From Azorhizobium oxalatiphilum (lineage in GTDB: Bacteria > Pseudomonadota > Alphaproteobacteria > Rhizobiales > Xanthobacteraceae): DNA of 64,000 nucleotides. Shown here in pieces: positions 19,168 to 30,216 of this stretch. The notes below the pieces were generated by a model. It did not search any database, had not been told where the DNA came from, and saw only the letters and a program-made list of their open reading frames with translations. Made by a program: the position numbers and the translations under genes. Positions within the stretch are counted from its first letter, which is position 1. The number at the start of each line of letters is the position of its first letter. Where the stretch lies: the NCBI RefSeq assembly GCF_014635325.1, contig NZ_BMCT01000009.1, forward strand, positions 217,897-281,896, in the 5' to 3' direction.

Positions 19168-20012
19168 GGACAGGGGAGGGCGCGCCTGCCGCGCCCGGCC
19201 CGTTCGATCCGGACGCCTACCGGGCCGGACTGCGCGGCGAGCTGTTCTGGATGGCCGCCGACCAGACGGTGGCCTTCGACGATATCCTCCGCATGCCCAT
19301 CCGCGACCGGCCCGCCTTTCAGGACCGGGTGCTGGCCTATCTGCAAACGATACACGCTTTGGCACCGGAAGCGCCGCTCAGCCGGGTGGAGGACGCTTTC
19401 GACGGTCTGCTCGCGGACTTGCGCCGGGCGGGTGAGGACACCGACCGCTTGCTGCTGTGGCTGGGCGCGCAGGAGGATTATCCGGGCGAGGACCGCCTCG
19501 GCGTCGGGGCGCTGGCGGCATGGCGCGATGCCTTCTGGCGCTGGACGGCCGGCACGGCGGCGTTGCCGCGAGAGCTGGTGCCGGTGGCTTTGCTTGAAAC
19601 GTATCGGGCGGAGGTGGCCGCACCCCGCGAAGCCCTGTTCGTCCGTAGCCGGGAGGCGCGCGGGCGCTTCCTGTCCTGCCCCGAGTCCCGCTCCAGCCGC
19701 GACAACCTCCTGTGGGGCATCTACTTTTCCGGCGTGGAGACGGATCCCACCACGCTGTTCCGTCCGCTGGTGGACAACAGGCTGCATCGCCAGTGGTGGC
19801 GCCGGCATCGCCTGAGCCTGACGCCTCCTGCCAGGGCGGCGCTGTTCGATGCGCTGGTGGAGACTATCCAGCGTCACGGCGATCCGCAGGTGCAGGACTG
19901 GTCCTGCGTCCAGCCCATCGATGATGCGTTGCGCGTGGACGATATCCCCGATTTCGATCGCTATGCGCGTGCTGCGCAAGATGTACGAAGCGCCGGTCCG
20001 AGCATTCCCTGA
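19164..20012 (+). CDS. Hypothetical protein coupled to dnaE
   Basis: This 282-residue, soluble protein has no signal peptide or membrane helices, and I do not recognise a family. It is rich in Trp, Arg and acidic residues (for example LWLGAQEDYPGEDRLGVGAL and HRQWWRRHRLSLTPPARAAL). The latter half contains SRDNLLWGIYFSGVETDPTTLF. The GTG at 19164 overlaps the dnaE stop by four bases, which implies translational coupling. It may be a conserved companion gene, though nothing in the sequence ties it to replication. Confidence 0.65.
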   Translation: MRTGEGAPAAPGPFDPDAYRAGLRGELFWMAADQTVAFDDILRMPIRDRPAFQDRVLAYLQTIHALAPEAPLSRVEDAFDGLLADLRRAGEDTDRLLLWLGAQEDYPGEDRLGVGALAAWRDAFWRWTAGTAALPRELVPVALLETYRAEVAAPREALFVRSREARGRFLSCPESRSSRDNLLWGIYFSGVETDPTTLFRPLVDNRLHRQWWRRHRLSLTPPARAALFDALVETIQRHGDPQVQDWSCVQPIDDALRVDDIPDFDRYARAAQDVRSAGPSIP

Positions 20013-20158
20013 ATTTCCAGCGCGAAGGCCCGATCGCTGAGGCTTTTCCGATGCGACACATGGCTGCAATGCAGTATATTTGTCCGCCAAAGGTTGAGAT
20101 TGTGAAGAATTTGCGGTTTATGGGCGGCAAATTCCCCTCCACAATCCCATAGGTGGTC

Positions 20159-22153
20159 ATGCCTTCCAGTCTGAAAATCAATCCGCCCGTGTTCTTTGGT
20201 TCGATATTGATTGTCGTCCTGTTTTCTTCAATCGGCGTATTGTTTCCAGATCGGGCAGGGGAGATATTCGGGCAGATACAGAGTTCCATCCTGAAATCGT
20301 TCGGCTGGCTGTATCTCCTCGCGGTCGGCATTTTTCTCGCTGCCGCCATCATCTTTTCCATGGGGCGTTTCGGTCGTCTGAAGCTTGGTCCGGACGATTC
20401 TGTGCCTGACTTCCGTTTTTCCTCATGGGTTGCCATGCTGTTCGCGGCGGGCATGGGCATCGGCATCATGTTCTATGCCGTCAGCGAGCCCATCACCCAT
20501 TTCATGGCCCCGCCCACCGCCGAGCCGCGCTCGGTGGCGGCGGTGCGCGAGGCCATGGCGGTGACGTTCTTCCACTGGGGCATCCATGCCTGGGCCATCT
20601 ATGCGGTGGTGGGCCTGTCGCTGGCCTATTTCGGCTATCGCTACAATCTGCCGCTGACCATCCGCTCCGGCCTCTATCCGCTCCTGAAGGATCGCATCCA
20701 CGGGCCGATCGGCCATGCGGTCGATATCTTCGCGGTGGTATCCACCATCTTCGGCCTCGCGACCTCCATGGGGCTCGGCGTGCTGCAGATCAACGCCGGT
20801 CTCAACTATCTGCTCGGCGTGCCGGCGACCCCGCTGGTGCAACTGGCGCTGATGGCGTTCGTGACCTTCTGCGCCACGGCTTCCGCCCTGTCCGGCGTGG
20901 AGAAGGGCGTGCGCCTGCTCTCCGAGACCAACATGGTGGTGGCCATCGCGCTCATGCTGTTCGTGATCGTGGTCGGCCCCAGCAGCATGATCTTCCGCGA
21001 TTTCGTCCAGAACATCGGCCTCTATCTCGATACGATGGTGCTGCGGACCTTCAACATCTTCGCCTACGGCCCGCCCAAGCCGTGGATCGAGGACTGGACG
21101 CTGTTCTACTGGGCGTGGTGGATTGCCTGGGCGCCGTTCGTCGGCATGTTCATCGCGCGCATCTCGCGCGGGCGCACGGTGCAGGAGTTCGTCGTCGCCG
21201 TGCTGTTCGTGCCGGCCGGTTTCACCTTCTTCTGGATGACGGTGTTCGGCAATACGGCCATCTTCATCGACACGACGGTGGCGAACGGGGCCTTGTCCGC
21301 AGCGGTGGCGAAGGACATGTCCATGGGCCTCTATCACTTCCTGGAATATCTGCCGTTCACGCCGATTACCTGCGCGGTCGCGATCTTCCTGGTGGCGATC
21401 TCCTTCATCTCCTCGGCCGACTCGGGCGCGTTGGTGGTCGATGCCATTGCCTCGGGCGGCGACACCGACACGCCCGCCCTCCAGCGTCTGTTCTGGTGTC
21501 TCCTGATTGCGGTGGTAGCCACGGTATTGTTGCTGGCGGGCGGTCTCGATGCGCTGCAGTCGGCCACCATCACCAGCGCTTTGCCATTCACCCTGGTCAC
21601 GCTGGCGCTGGTGTGGGCGCTGTTCGTCGGCATGAAAGCGGACCTCGCCCAGCGCGAGGCGCAGTCGGCCCAGCCGGTGGTGCCGCCCGCCCAGCCGGCC
21701 TCCGGTCTGACGTGGCAGCGTCGTCTGGCGCTCATCCTGCACGCCCCGTCGCAGAAGGAGGTGGAAGCCTTCATCCTGCGCGAGGTGCGCCCGGCGCTGG
21801 AGCAGGTGGCGGGCGAGCTGACGCGGCGCGGTCGCCCTGCCGAGGTGCGCGAGGAGAATGGCGCGGTGGCGCTGCATGCGCCGGCGGAGGGCATGCGCGA
21901 CTTCACCTATGGCGTGACGCTGACGGCGCACCGCCTGCCGGCCTTCTCTGCCCATGAGGCGGCGAAGCCGGAGAATCGCTACGAGGCCCGCACCCATTTC
22001 TCCAACGGCGCGCGGGACTATGATGTGATGGCCATGACCCGCGACCAGATCATCGCCGACGTTCTGGCGCAGTTCGAGTGCTACCTGCTGCTGGTGCAGT
22101 CGCCGCAGACCCAGCTCGTGGCCGGTGCGCCGGAGCATGTGCTGGCGGTGTAG
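20159..22153 (+). CDS. BCCT family transporter, BetT-like (choline/betaine)
   Basis: This is a 664-residue secondary transporter with 12 predicted helices (about 10-510) and a cytoplasmic C-terminal domain of about 150 residues, as in osmoregulated BetT. The signature [14 protein letters not shown] near residues 97-110 carries Met-Gly-Ile-Gly-Ile, the proton-coupled choline-type variant of the GMGIG motif. The aromatic box region [28 protein letters not shown] is intact. ATG 20159 has AGGTGG in front, and a GTG two codons earlier is also possible. It probably imports choline or a related betaine. The long tail suggests osmotic activation. No bet catabolic genes are adjacent. Confidence 0.9.
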   Translation: MPSSLKINPPVFFGSILIVVLFSSIGVLFPDRAGEIFGQIQSSILKSFGWLYLLAVGIFLAAAIIFSMGRFGRLKLGPDDSVPDFRFSSWVAMLFAAGMGIGIMFYAVSEPITHFMAPPTAEPRSVAAVREAMAVTFFHWGIHAWAIYAVVGLSLAYFGYRYNLPLTIRSGLYPLLKDRIHGPIGHAVDIFAVVSTIFGLATSMGLGVLQINAGLNYLLGVPATPLVQLALMAFVTFCATASALSGVEKGVRLLSETNMVVAIALMLFVIVVGPSSMIFRDFVQNIGLYLDTMVLRTFNIFAYGPPKPWIEDWTLFYWAWWIAWAPFVGMFIARISRGRTVQEFVVAVLFVPAGFTFFWMTVFGNTAIFIDTTVANGALSAAVAKDMSMGLYHFLEYLPFTPITCAVAIFLVAISFISSADSGALVVDAIASGGDTDTPALQRLFWCLLIAVVATVLLLAGGLDALQSATITSALPFTLVTLALVWALFVGMKADLAQREAQSAQPVVPPAQPASGLTWQRRLALILHAPSQKEVEAFILREVRPALEQVAGELTRRGRPAEVREENGAVALHAPAEGMRDFTYGVTLTAHRLPAFSAHEAAKPENRYEARTHFSNGARDYDVMAMTRDQIIADVLAQFECYLLLVQSPQTQLVAGAPEHVLAV

Positions 22154-22379
22154 GGATGGTGGCCGGAGGGGAGGGCGGTGCGCCTTTGTGCGCCCGCCGT
22201 CCTGTCCGCCGTCCTGCGTCCGGTGGGTAAAAGGCATTCGCGCCTTGCCCTTTCGGCCGCCTTCGGTTATTAGCCGCGCCATTCCGCACGCGGACACTCG
22301 GGCCATGTGGCCCATCCGGTGCCTTTGATCCCAAAGGATCGAGGGTACGTCCGCGGAGGCTCAACCGGAGAATACCAAA

Positions 22380-23381
22380 GTGGCTCTTCCCGATTATTCC
22401 ATGCGCCAGCTCCTCGAAGCCGGCGTGCACTTCGGCCACCAGTCTCACCGCTGGAACCCCAAGATGGCGCAGTACATCTTCGGTGTGCGCAACAACATCC
22501 ACATTCTCGACCTGTCGCAGACCGTGCCGGCGCTGCACCGCGCCCTGCAGGCCGTGTCCGACACCGTGGCCCAGGGTGGCCGCGTGCTGTTCGTCGGCAC
22601 CAAGCGCCAGGCCCAGGAGCAGGTGGCGGACGCCGCCCGCCGCTCCGCCCAGTACTATGTGAACTCCCGCTGGCTCGGCGGCATGCTCACCAACTGGAAG
22701 ACCATTTCCAACTCGATCGCCCGCCTGAAGAAGCTCGAAGAGATGCTGGCCGGCGGCGAGCAGGGTGGCGGCTACACCAAGAAGGAGCGCCTGACCCTCT
22801 CCCGTGAAAAGGAGAAGCTGGAGCGCGCTCTCGGTGGTATCCGTGACATGGGCGGCCTGCCCGACCTGCTGTTCGTGATCGACACGAACAAGGAAGACAT
22901 CGCCGTGAAGGAGGCCCAGCGCCTCGGCATCCCGGTGGCGGCCATCCTCGACACCAATTCCGATCCGGACGGCATCGCCTTCCCGGTTCCCGGCAACGAT
23001 GACGCCGGCCGCGCCATCCAGCTCTATTGCGACCTCGTCGCCCGCGCCGCCATCGACGGCATCGGCCGTGGCCAGAGCGATCTGGGTGTGGATCTCGGCG
23101 AAGTCGAGGCTCCCGCCGAGGATCTGCCCGCTTCTGACAGCGTGTGGGTGGCCTTCGAGCCCCTCTCCGGTCCGCGCGGCGTCGCCGACGACCTGAAGAA
23201 GCTGACGGGCGTGTCCCCCGAGATCGAGCAGAAGCTGAACGAGATCGGTGTGTTCCACTTCTCGCAGCTGGCCGACATCGCCGCCGCTGATGCCGTGCGC
23301 ATCGGCGAAGAGGTGGGTCTGCCGGGCCGCGTGGACGGTTGGGTCGCCCAGGCGAAGGAGTTCTCCGCCGAAGCGGAGTGA
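22380..23381 (+). CDS. rpsB: 30S ribosomal protein S2 with C-terminal extension
   Basis: This is ribosomal protein S2, 333 residues against about 240 in E. coli. Residues 1-235 are standard S2 ([56 protein letters not shown]). The following 95 residues form an acidic linker ([13 protein letters not shown]) and a compact domain, [19 protein letters not shown] to the end. That domain resembles the small helix-hairpin-helix-like module seen in some Rhizobiales S2 and L21 proteins. The start is GTG with GGAGAA upstream. It heads the rpsB-tsf-pyrH group. Confidence 0.96.
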   Translation: MALPDYSMRQLLEAGVHFGHQSHRWNPKMAQYIFGVRNNIHILDLSQTVPALHRALQAVSDTVAQGGRVLFVGTKRQAQEQVADAARRSAQYYVNSRWLGGMLTNWKTISNSIARLKKLEEMLAGGEQGGGYTKKERLTLSREKEKLERALGGIRDMGGLPDLLFVIDTNKEDIAVKEAQRLGIPVAAILDTNSDPDGIAFPVPGNDDAGRAIQLYCDLVARAAIDGIGRGQSDLGVDLGEVEAPAEDLPASDSVWVAFEPLSGPRGVADDLKKLTGVSPEIEQKLNEIGVFHFSQLADIAAADAVRIGEEVGLPGRVDGWVAQAKEFSAEAE

Positions 23382-23483
23382 ACCTTTCGGACGTTTGAAA
23401 CTTTGGATTAGGGGCGCAGCCCCGGCGGCCGGCTCGGGAACCACCCCAGCCGGCCGTGGCATGAGAAGAAGAGGAAGCTGAGC

Positions 23484-24407
23484 ATGGTCGAGATCACAGC
23501 AGGGCTCGTGAAGGATCTCCGCGAAAAGACCGGCGCCGGCATGATGGACTGCAAGACGGCGCTCAAGGAGAATGGCGGCGACATCGAAGCCGCCATCGAC
23601 TGGCTGCGCACGAAGGGTCTCGCCAAGGCCGCCAAGAAGGCCGGCCGCGTGGCCGCCGAAGGTCTGGTCGCCGTCGAGTCGTCGGGCCGCACCGCCACCG
23701 CGCTGGAAGTCAATGCCGAGACCGACTTCGTCGCCCGCAACGCCGACTTCCAGGCGTTCGTGCGCGAGGCCGCCAAGATCGCCCTCAACACCGATGGCAC
23801 CATCGAGGCCCTGACCGCCGCCCACTTCCCGGGCGAGAGCGTCACCGTCGGCGAGCGTCTGACGAGCCTGATCGCCACCATTGGCGAGAACATGAGCCTG
23901 CGTCGCTCGACCAAGCTGACCGTCTCCAAGGGCTTCATCGCCTCCTACGTGCACGGTGCCGTGACCGAGGGCCAGGGCCGCATCGGCGTGCTCGTGGCCA
24001 TGGAGTCCGAAGGTGACGTGGAGAAGCTGGCCACCCTCGGTCGCCAGATCGCCATGCATGTGGCTGCCCTGAACCCGCTGGCGCTGGACGCCTCGGGCAT
24101 CGACGCCGCCACCATCGAGCGTGAGAAGGCCATCCTGATCGAGAAGAATCAGGGCAAGCCGGCCAACGTTCTGGAGAAGATCGCCGAGAACGGCATCAAG
24201 ACCTTCTTCAAGGAAGTCACCCTGCTCGAGCAGCCCTTCGTGCACGACGGTTCCAAGACCGTCGCCCAGGTGCTGAAGGAGAAGGAGGGTTCGGTCGGCG
24301 CGCCGATCAAGCTCACGGGCTTCGTGCGTTATGCCCTCGGCGAGGGTATCGAGAAGGAAGAGACCGACTTCGCGGCTGAAGTCGCCGCTGCGGCCGGCCA
24401 GTCCTGA
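23484..24407 (+). CDS. tsf: Elongation factor Ts
   Basis: This is a 307-residue nucleotide-exchange factor for EF-Tu. The N-terminal UBA-like domain carries [19 protein letters not shown] (about 9-27). The core signature [17 protein letters not shown] and a second core subdomain with [16 protein letters not shown] follow. ATG 23484 has GAAGAGGAAGC upstream. The genes rpsB, tsf and pyrH lie in the classical order on the same strand, with about 100 and 23 bp gaps. Confidence 0.97.
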   Translation: MVEITAGLVKDLREKTGAGMMDCKTALKENGGDIEAAIDWLRTKGLAKAAKKAGRVAAEGLVAVESSGRTATALEVNAETDFVARNADFQAFVREAAKIALNTDGTIEALTAAHFPGESVTVGERLTSLIATIGENMSLRRSTKLTVSKGFIASYVHGAVTEGQGRIGVLVAMESEGDVEKLATLGRQIAMHVAALNPLALDASGIDAATIEREKAILIEKNQGKPANVLEKIAENGIKTFFKEVTLLEQPFVHDGSKTVAQVLKEKEGSVGAPIKLTGFVRYALGEGIEKEETDFAAEVAAAAGQS

Positions 24408-24430
24408 CCGGCGGCGGAGAGGGCACGTCC

Positions 24431-25147
24431 ATGACGGACCTTCCCTATCCCCGCATCCTGGTCAAGGTCTCGGGAGAGGCCTTGATGGGGTCGGAGCCCT
24501 TTGGGCTCCATCCCCCGACTGTCGCCCGGATCGCCCGTGAACTCGTGGCCGCGCGTGAGCTCGGCTGTGAGGTCGGCGTGGTGGTGGGCGGCGGCAACAT
24601 CCTGCGTGGCGCGCGGGTGGCGGGCGAGGATCTCGACCGCTCCACCGCCGACCACATGGGCATGCTGGCCACCGTCATGAACTGCCTGGCGCTGGAAGCC
24701 GCCATCGAGGCGGCGGGGCAGCCCGCGCGCACCATGTCCGCCATTCCCATGCCGACGGTCTGCGAGCCCTACGCCCGCCAGCCTGCCATGCGCCACCTGC
24801 GACTCGGCCGCGTGGTGCTGCTGGCCGGCGGCACCGGCAATCCGTACTTCACCACGGATACCGGCGCCGTGCTGCGCGCGGCCGAACTGGACGCCGACGC
24901 AGTGCTGAAGGCGACCAATGTGGACGGCGTCTATACGGCCGACCCGAAGACCGACCCCTCTGCGACGCGCTACGAGCGCATCACCCACGATCAGGCTCTG
25001 GCCTATGATCTCAAGGTGATGGATGCCGCGGCCTTCGCCCTTGCCCGCGAAGCGGCGCTGCCTATCATCGTCTTCTCCATCCGCGAGCCCGGCGCCATCG
25101 TCGCGGCGGCGAAAGGGGAGGGGCATGTGACGGTGGTTTCCCCGTAA
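24431..25147 (+). CDS. pyrH: UMP kinase
   Basis: This 238-residue kinase of the amino-acid-kinase fold phosphorylates UMP to UDP. Recognisable parts are [13 protein letters not shown] (about 8-20), [13 protein letters not shown], the UMP-binding [15 protein letters not shown] and the ATP-binding [19 protein letters not shown]. The length is standard. It follows tsf by 23 bp, and a Rho-independent terminator lies directly downstream. Confidence 0.97.
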   Translation: MTDLPYPRILVKVSGEALMGSEPFGLHPPTVARIARELVAARELGCEVGVVVGGGNILRGARVAGEDLDRSTADHMGMLATVMNCLALEAAIEAAGQPARTMSAIPMPTVCEPYARQPAMRHLRLGRVVLLAGGTGNPYFTTDTGAVLRAAELDADAVLKATNVDGVYTADPKTDPSATRYERITHDQALAYDLKVMDAAAFALAREAALPIIVFSIREPGAIVAAAKGEGHVTVVSP

Positions 25148-25159
25148 GCACACCATCCA

Positions 25160-25195
25160 CACCTCTCCGGGGCCTTGTTCCGGGGAGGTGTTTTT
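25160..25195 (+). terminator. Rho-independent terminator after pyrH
   Basis: An 11-bp stem (CACCTCTCCGG with CCGGGGAGGTG, one wobble) closes a short GC-flanked CTTGTT loop and is followed by TTTTT at 25191-25195. It begins 12 bp after the pyrH stop and marks the end of rpsB-tsf-pyrH. Confidence 0.88.
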
Positions 25196-25389
25196 GCCGC
25201 AGGTTCAACCTGCACAAGGCCCCGGTGGCGCGGGGGTGCGGCGAAGGGGGCCGTGCCGCCACTTGACAGAGGGGCAGGCCACAACCCATTCCAGCCCACG
25301 GTTCACGGCCTGCCGCGCGCATTGCGCCGGCGCGTCGATCAGACGGCGGGCGCGGCATGCCGCGCGGCCACATGAGAATAGAGGAAGCC

Positions 25390-25950
25390 ATGACCACCGC
25401 CTTCGACCTCGCCGACATCAAGCGCCGCATGCAGGGCGCGGTTGCTTCGCTGAAGACGGAACTTGGCGGCCTGCGCACGGGCCGGGCCTCGGCCAGCCTG
25501 CTGGAGCCGATCCAGGTGGACGCCTATGGCGCGCACATGCCGCTGGCGCAGGTGGCCACCGTCTCGGTGCCCGAGGCCCGTCTGCTCTCCGTGCAGGTCT
25601 GGGACCGTGGCATGGTGAACGCGGTGGAAAAGGCGATCCGCGACAGCAACCTCGGCCTCAACCCGGCCACCGAGGGCCAGACCCTGCGCATCCGCATCCC
25701 GGAGCTCAATGAGGAGCGCCGCAAGGAGCTGGTGAAGGTCGCCCATAAATATGCCGAGGCCGCCAAGGTCGCCGTGCGCCACGTGCGCCGCGATGGCATG
25801 GACCTGCTGAAGAAGCTCGAGAAGGACAGCGCCATCAGCGCCGACGACATGGAGCGTCAGTCCAAGGACGTGCAGAAGGTCACGGACGAGACCATCGCCG
25901 AGGTCGATCAGACCCTGGCCCATAAGGAAAAAGAGATTCTGGCGGTCTGA
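25390..25950 (+). CDS. frr: Ribosome recycling factor
   Basis: This is a 186-residue RRF, which with EF-G splits post-termination ribosomes. The first helix of domain I ([26 protein letters not shown]), domain [13 protein letters not shown] and the C-terminal helices with [15 protein letters not shown] are all present. ATG 25390 is preceded by AGAGGAAGCC and gives the usual length. Earlier in-frame ATGs at 25357 and 25372 are less well placed. It leads the uppS-cdsA-dxr-rseP-bamA-lpx series. Confidence 0.97.
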   Translation: MTTAFDLADIKRRMQGAVASLKTELGGLRTGRASASLLEPIQVDAYGAHMPLAQVATVSVPEARLLSVQVWDRGMVNAVEKAIRDSNLGLNPATEGQTLRIRIPELNEERRKELVKVAHKYAEAAKVAVRHVRRDGMDLLKKLEKDSAISADDMERQSKDVQKVTDETIAEVDQTLAHKEKEILAV

Positions 25951-25979
25951 GAACGCCGGACGAGATGGGGGAGCGGCCC

Positions 25980-26753
25980 ATGTCCCGGGCAGAGGGCGTT
26001 CAGGAAGACGGCCCCACCGGCGCCGCCCCGCAGGCTGCGGGGGTGCCGGTGCACGTGGGCGTCATCATGGACGGCAACGGGCGCTGGGCTACCTCGCGCA
26101 ACCTGCCGCGGGTGGAAGGCCACCGGCGCGGCGTGGAGGCGCTACGCCGCTGCGTGCGCGCCGCCCGCGAGATCGGCATCCGCTATCTCACCATCTACAG
26201 CTTCTCCAGCGAGAACTGGTCGCGTCCCGTCAGCGAGATTTCCGAGCTGATGGGCCTGCTCAAGCGCTTCCTGCGCCATGATCTGGCCGAGCTGCATTCG
26301 GCCAACGTCAAGGTCCGCATCATCGGCGAGCGCACCTCGCTCTCCCGCGACCTCTGCCTGATGCTGGACGAAGCCGAGGCGCTGACCCGCGACAACACCG
26401 GCCTCACGCTGGTGGTGGCGTTCAATTACGGCTCGCGGCAGGAGATCGCCTCCGCCGCCCAGCGTCTCGCGGCCGAAGTGGCGGCGGGTACGCTGAAGCT
26501 TGAAGACATCACCATCGAGGCTCTGGGCGGGCGGCTCGACACGGCCGGCATTCCCGATCCGGATCTCATCATCCGCACCAGCGGCGAGCAGCGCCTGTCC
26601 AACTTCCTCATGTGGCAGGCGGCCTATTCGGAATTCGTGTTCCTGCCCATCCACTGGCCCGAGTTCGACCATGCGGCGCTGCTCGGCGCGGTGCAGGAAT
26701 ATGCCCGGCGTGATCGCCGCTTCGGCGGGCTGACCGCGCGCACGGGTAGCTGA
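25980..26753 (+). CDS. uppS: Isoprenyl transferase (undecaprenyl diphosphate synthase)
   Basis: This cis-prenyltransferase (257 residues) makes undecaprenyl diphosphate, the lipid carrier for cell-wall and O-antigen units. The catalytic Asp is in [13 protein letters not shown] near residue 26, followed by [20 protein letters not shown] and [18 protein letters not shown] with the conserved Arg and Ser. The N terminus carries about 20 extra, poorly conserved residues. GGGGGAG precedes ATG 25980, while ATG 25965 is an alternative. It overlaps cdsA by one base. Confidence 0.95.
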   Translation: MSRAEGVQEDGPTGAAPQAAGVPVHVGVIMDGNGRWATSRNLPRVEGHRRGVEALRRCVRAAREIGIRYLTIYSFSSENWSRPVSEISELMGLLKRFLRHDLAELHSANVKVRIIGERTSLSRDLCLMLDEAEALTRDNTGLTLVVAFNYGSRQEIASAAQRLAAEVAAGTLKLEDITIEALGGRLDTAGIPDPDLIIRTSGEQRLSNFLMWQAAYSEFVFLPIHWPEFDHAALLGAVQEYARRDRRFGGLTARTGS

Positions 26754-27568
26754 TGCCGGTCATCGGCGGGCGCGACCTCAAGCAGCGCACTCTTTCGGCC
26801 GCCGTTCTCGCGCCGGTGGTGCTGTTCATCACCTGGCTCGGCGGCATACCCTTTGCCGTGCTCTGGACGCTCGCCGGCCTCGGCGCGCTCTGGGAGTGGA
26901 GCCGCATCGCCCGGACGAGCCCCGTGCCGCTGCTGCCGGTGCTTGGCGGCCTGATCCTTATCGCTGGCGCGATCCTTCTGGAACTGGGCGAGATTCGATA
27001 CTGCCTGATGCTGACGGCGGCTGGCATTCTCGGCTGCGCGCTCGCCGTCCGGCCCCGGCTGTGGTCCGGCGTCGGGTTCTTCTGCGCCGCCATTGCCGCT
27101 CTGCCGGTGATCGTGCTGCGGGGGGCCGACGAGGTGGGCTTCCTGGCGATCCTGTTCCTGTTCGCGGTGGTGTGGGGCACCGACATCGCCGCCTATTTCA
27201 CCGGCCGGGCGCTGGGTGGGCCGAAGCTCTGGCCGCGCCTCTCTCCCAACAAGACATGGTCCGGTGCCATCGGCGGGGCCGTGTTCGGTACATTGGCCGG
27301 CGTTCTGGTGACGCTGGCGGGCGGGCTCGTCTTCTCGCCCATGCTGATCGTGGTCGGCCTGGCTCTGAGTGTGATCGGGCAGGCCGGCGATCTGGCGGAA
27401 TCGGCCTTCAAGCGCGCTTTCGGCGTGAAGGATGCAAGCAAACTCATTCCCGGCCATGGTGGTCTGCTGGATCGGCTGGACGGCTTTGCCACCGCCACTC
27501 TGGCGGCGCTGCTGATCGCCGCCGGCCATGGCGGGGCGAGCCCGGCGGCCGGGCTGCTTCTATGGTAG
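26753..27568 (+). CDS. cdsA: Phosphatidate cytidylyltransferase
   Basis: This is a 271-residue inner-membrane enzyme with about eight helices that converts phosphatidic acid and CTP to CDP-diacylglycerol. The C-terminal CDP-alcohol-type signature is clear: SVIGQAGDLAESAFKRAFGV then KDASKLIPGHGGLLDRLDGF, containing the metal-binding Asp residues. RLSPNKTWSGAIGG is also conserved. The start ATG overlaps the uppS stop (TGATG). It lies within the uppS-cdsA-dxr unit. Confidence 0.95.
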   Translation: MPVIGGRDLKQRTLSAAVLAPVVLFITWLGGIPFAVLWTLAGLGALWEWSRIARTSPVPLLPVLGGLILIAGAILLELGEIRYCLMLTAAGILGCALAVRPRLWSGVGFFCAAIAALPVIVLRGADEVGFLAILFLFAVVWGTDIAAYFTGRALGGPKLWPRLSPNKTWSGAIGGAVFGTLAGVLVTLAGGLVFSPMLIVVGLALSVIGQAGDLAESAFKRAFGVKDASKLIPGHGGLLDRLDGFATATLAALLIAAGHGGASPAAGLLLW

Positions 27569-27578
27569 GACGTCTCAC

Positions 27579-28748
<1,170 letters not shown>

Positions 28749-28883
28749 AGGCAGATCGGAGCGGGTCAGCTTCAGCCAAGTGACATGGCTGAAGCTGAGG
28801 GCTGCTCTTGCGTCATGCACTTCAGGGGGCTCATCCGGTTCGTTTGACGCGCCGGGCGGGGGGCTCCGATCGAGGAAGAGAAG

Positions 28884-30029
28884 ATGGAAGTTTTGTCGGG
28901 ACTGGGCTCCATGGGGCACTCCCTGCTGGGATATGTGATCCCCTTTCTGTTTGTCCTGACACTGGTCGTTTTCTTCCATGAGCTGGGCCACTTCTGGGTG
29001 GCCCGCCGCGCTGGCGTGCGGGTGCTGACCTTCTCGCTGGGATTCGGCCCCGAGCTGTACGGCTTCAACGATAAGCACGGCACCCGCTGGCGCCTCGCCG
29101 CCATTCCGCTCGGTGGCTATGTGAAATTCTATGGCGACGAGGATGCCGCCTCCACGCCGGACCCGCAGAAGCTGGCGGCCATGACCCCGGCCGAGCGCAA
29201 GGAAAGCTTCTTCTATCAGCCCCTGCGCTGGCGGGCGGCTATCGTGGCGGCGGGTCCCATCGCCAATTTCATCCTCGCCATCGTCATCTTCACCTTCGTC
29301 TTCATGGTGTTCGGCCGTCAGGTCAGCGCTCCGCGAGTCGATCAGGTGAGCCCGGCCAGCGCCGCCGAGCGCGCGGGCTTCAAGCCGGGCGATCTGGTTC
29401 TGACCATCGATGGCGCGCCTGTGGAAAGCTTCGCCGACATGCAGCGCGTCGTCGGCTCGGGCGCGGGCACCGCGTTGGCCTTCACGGTCGATCGGGGAGG
29501 GGAGAAGGTCAATCTCTCCGCCACCCCCGAGCTGCGCGAGATGAAGGACGCCTTCGGCAACGTGCACCGCATGGGCATGCTGGGCATTTCCCGCTCGCTG
29601 GCGGCGGCGGATGTGACCACGCGTCGCTACGGCCCGGTTGAAGCCGTGACCATGGGCGCGCAGGAGACCTGGTTCGTGGTCGCCCGCACCTTCGATTATC
29701 TGGGTGGTCTGATTTCCGGTCGGGAATCGGCGGACCAATTGGGTGGTCCCATCCGCATCGCCCAGGTTTCGGGTCAGGTGGCGACCTTCGGCTTCGGCGC
29801 CCTTTTGTCGCTGGCGGCCGTGCTTTCGGTCTCTATCGGACTTCTTAACCTCTTTCCCATCCCGCTCTTGGATGGCGGGCATTTGATGTTCTACGCTATT
29901 GAAGCGGTCCGCGGGCATCCTCTCAGCGCGCGGGCGCAGGACATCGGGTTTCGTATCGGCCTCGCCATCGTGCTTATGCTGATGGTGTTTGCCACCTGGA
30001 ACGACGTGGTTCATATCGCCACGATGTAG
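28884..30029 (+). CDS. rseP: Site-2 intramembrane zinc metalloprotease RseP
   Basis: This 381-residue inner-membrane M50B protease performs regulated intramembrane proteolysis, in other species of anti-sigma factors or signal-peptide remnants. The active site HELGH is at residues 32-36 in the first helix. One PDZ domain covers about 137-205 (VDQVSPASAAERAGFKPGDLVLTIDG). The third metal ligand is in NLFPIPLLDGGHL near 325-337. It has a single PDZ, shorter than the two-PDZ E. coli protein, as usual in alphaproteobacteria. The position between dxr and bamA is classical. Confidence 0.95.
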   Translation: MEVLSGLGSMGHSLLGYVIPFLFVLTLVVFFHELGHFWVARRAGVRVLTFSLGFGPELYGFNDKHGTRWRLAAIPLGGYVKFYGDEDAASTPDPQKLAAMTPAERKESFFYQPLRWRAAIVAAGPIANFILAIVIFTFVFMVFGRQVSAPRVDQVSPASAAERAGFKPGDLVLTIDGAPVESFADMQRVVGSGAGTALAFTVDRGGEKVNLSATPELREMKDAFGNVHRMGMLGISRSLAAADVTTRRYGPVEAVTMGAQETWFVVARTFDYLGGLISGRESADQLGGPIRIAQVSGQVATFGFGALLSLAAVLSVSIGLLNLFPIPLLDGGHLMFYAIEAVRGHPLSARAQDIGFRIGLAIVLMLMVFATWNDVVHIATM

Positions 30030-30216
30030 TGCCGTTGCCGCGAGTCTCGCATGCCGAGTCTCGTGGCGCTGGTGCAACGCTCCGGGGAAAAGCGGAAGCT
30101 GCTGTCCGGACAGGCGTTTGCAGGCAGATCAAAAGTCTGTACAAGCGCCTCGAAGGTGGAGAATCCAGGGGTCTGTCCCCTGGGTTGAGACAACGAATTT
30201 CAAGGTTGCGCGCCAT

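Noticed and set aside
16144..19365. A 1073-codon open frame antisense to dnaE
   Set aside because: It mirrors dnaE codon structure in a high-GC genome, is rich in His/Arg/Gln low-complexity runs and has no ribosome site. dnaE is certain.
20423..22315. A 630-codon antisense frame over the BCCT transporter gene
   Set aside because: Composition (Arg/His/Gly/Gln runs) is that of a GC-rich shadow, and the sense gene has clear family motifs.
22154..22379. Possible structured rpsB leader (autoregulatory)
   Set aside because: Short complementary stretches exist near 22326-22342, but nothing matches a described S2 leader closely enough to report.
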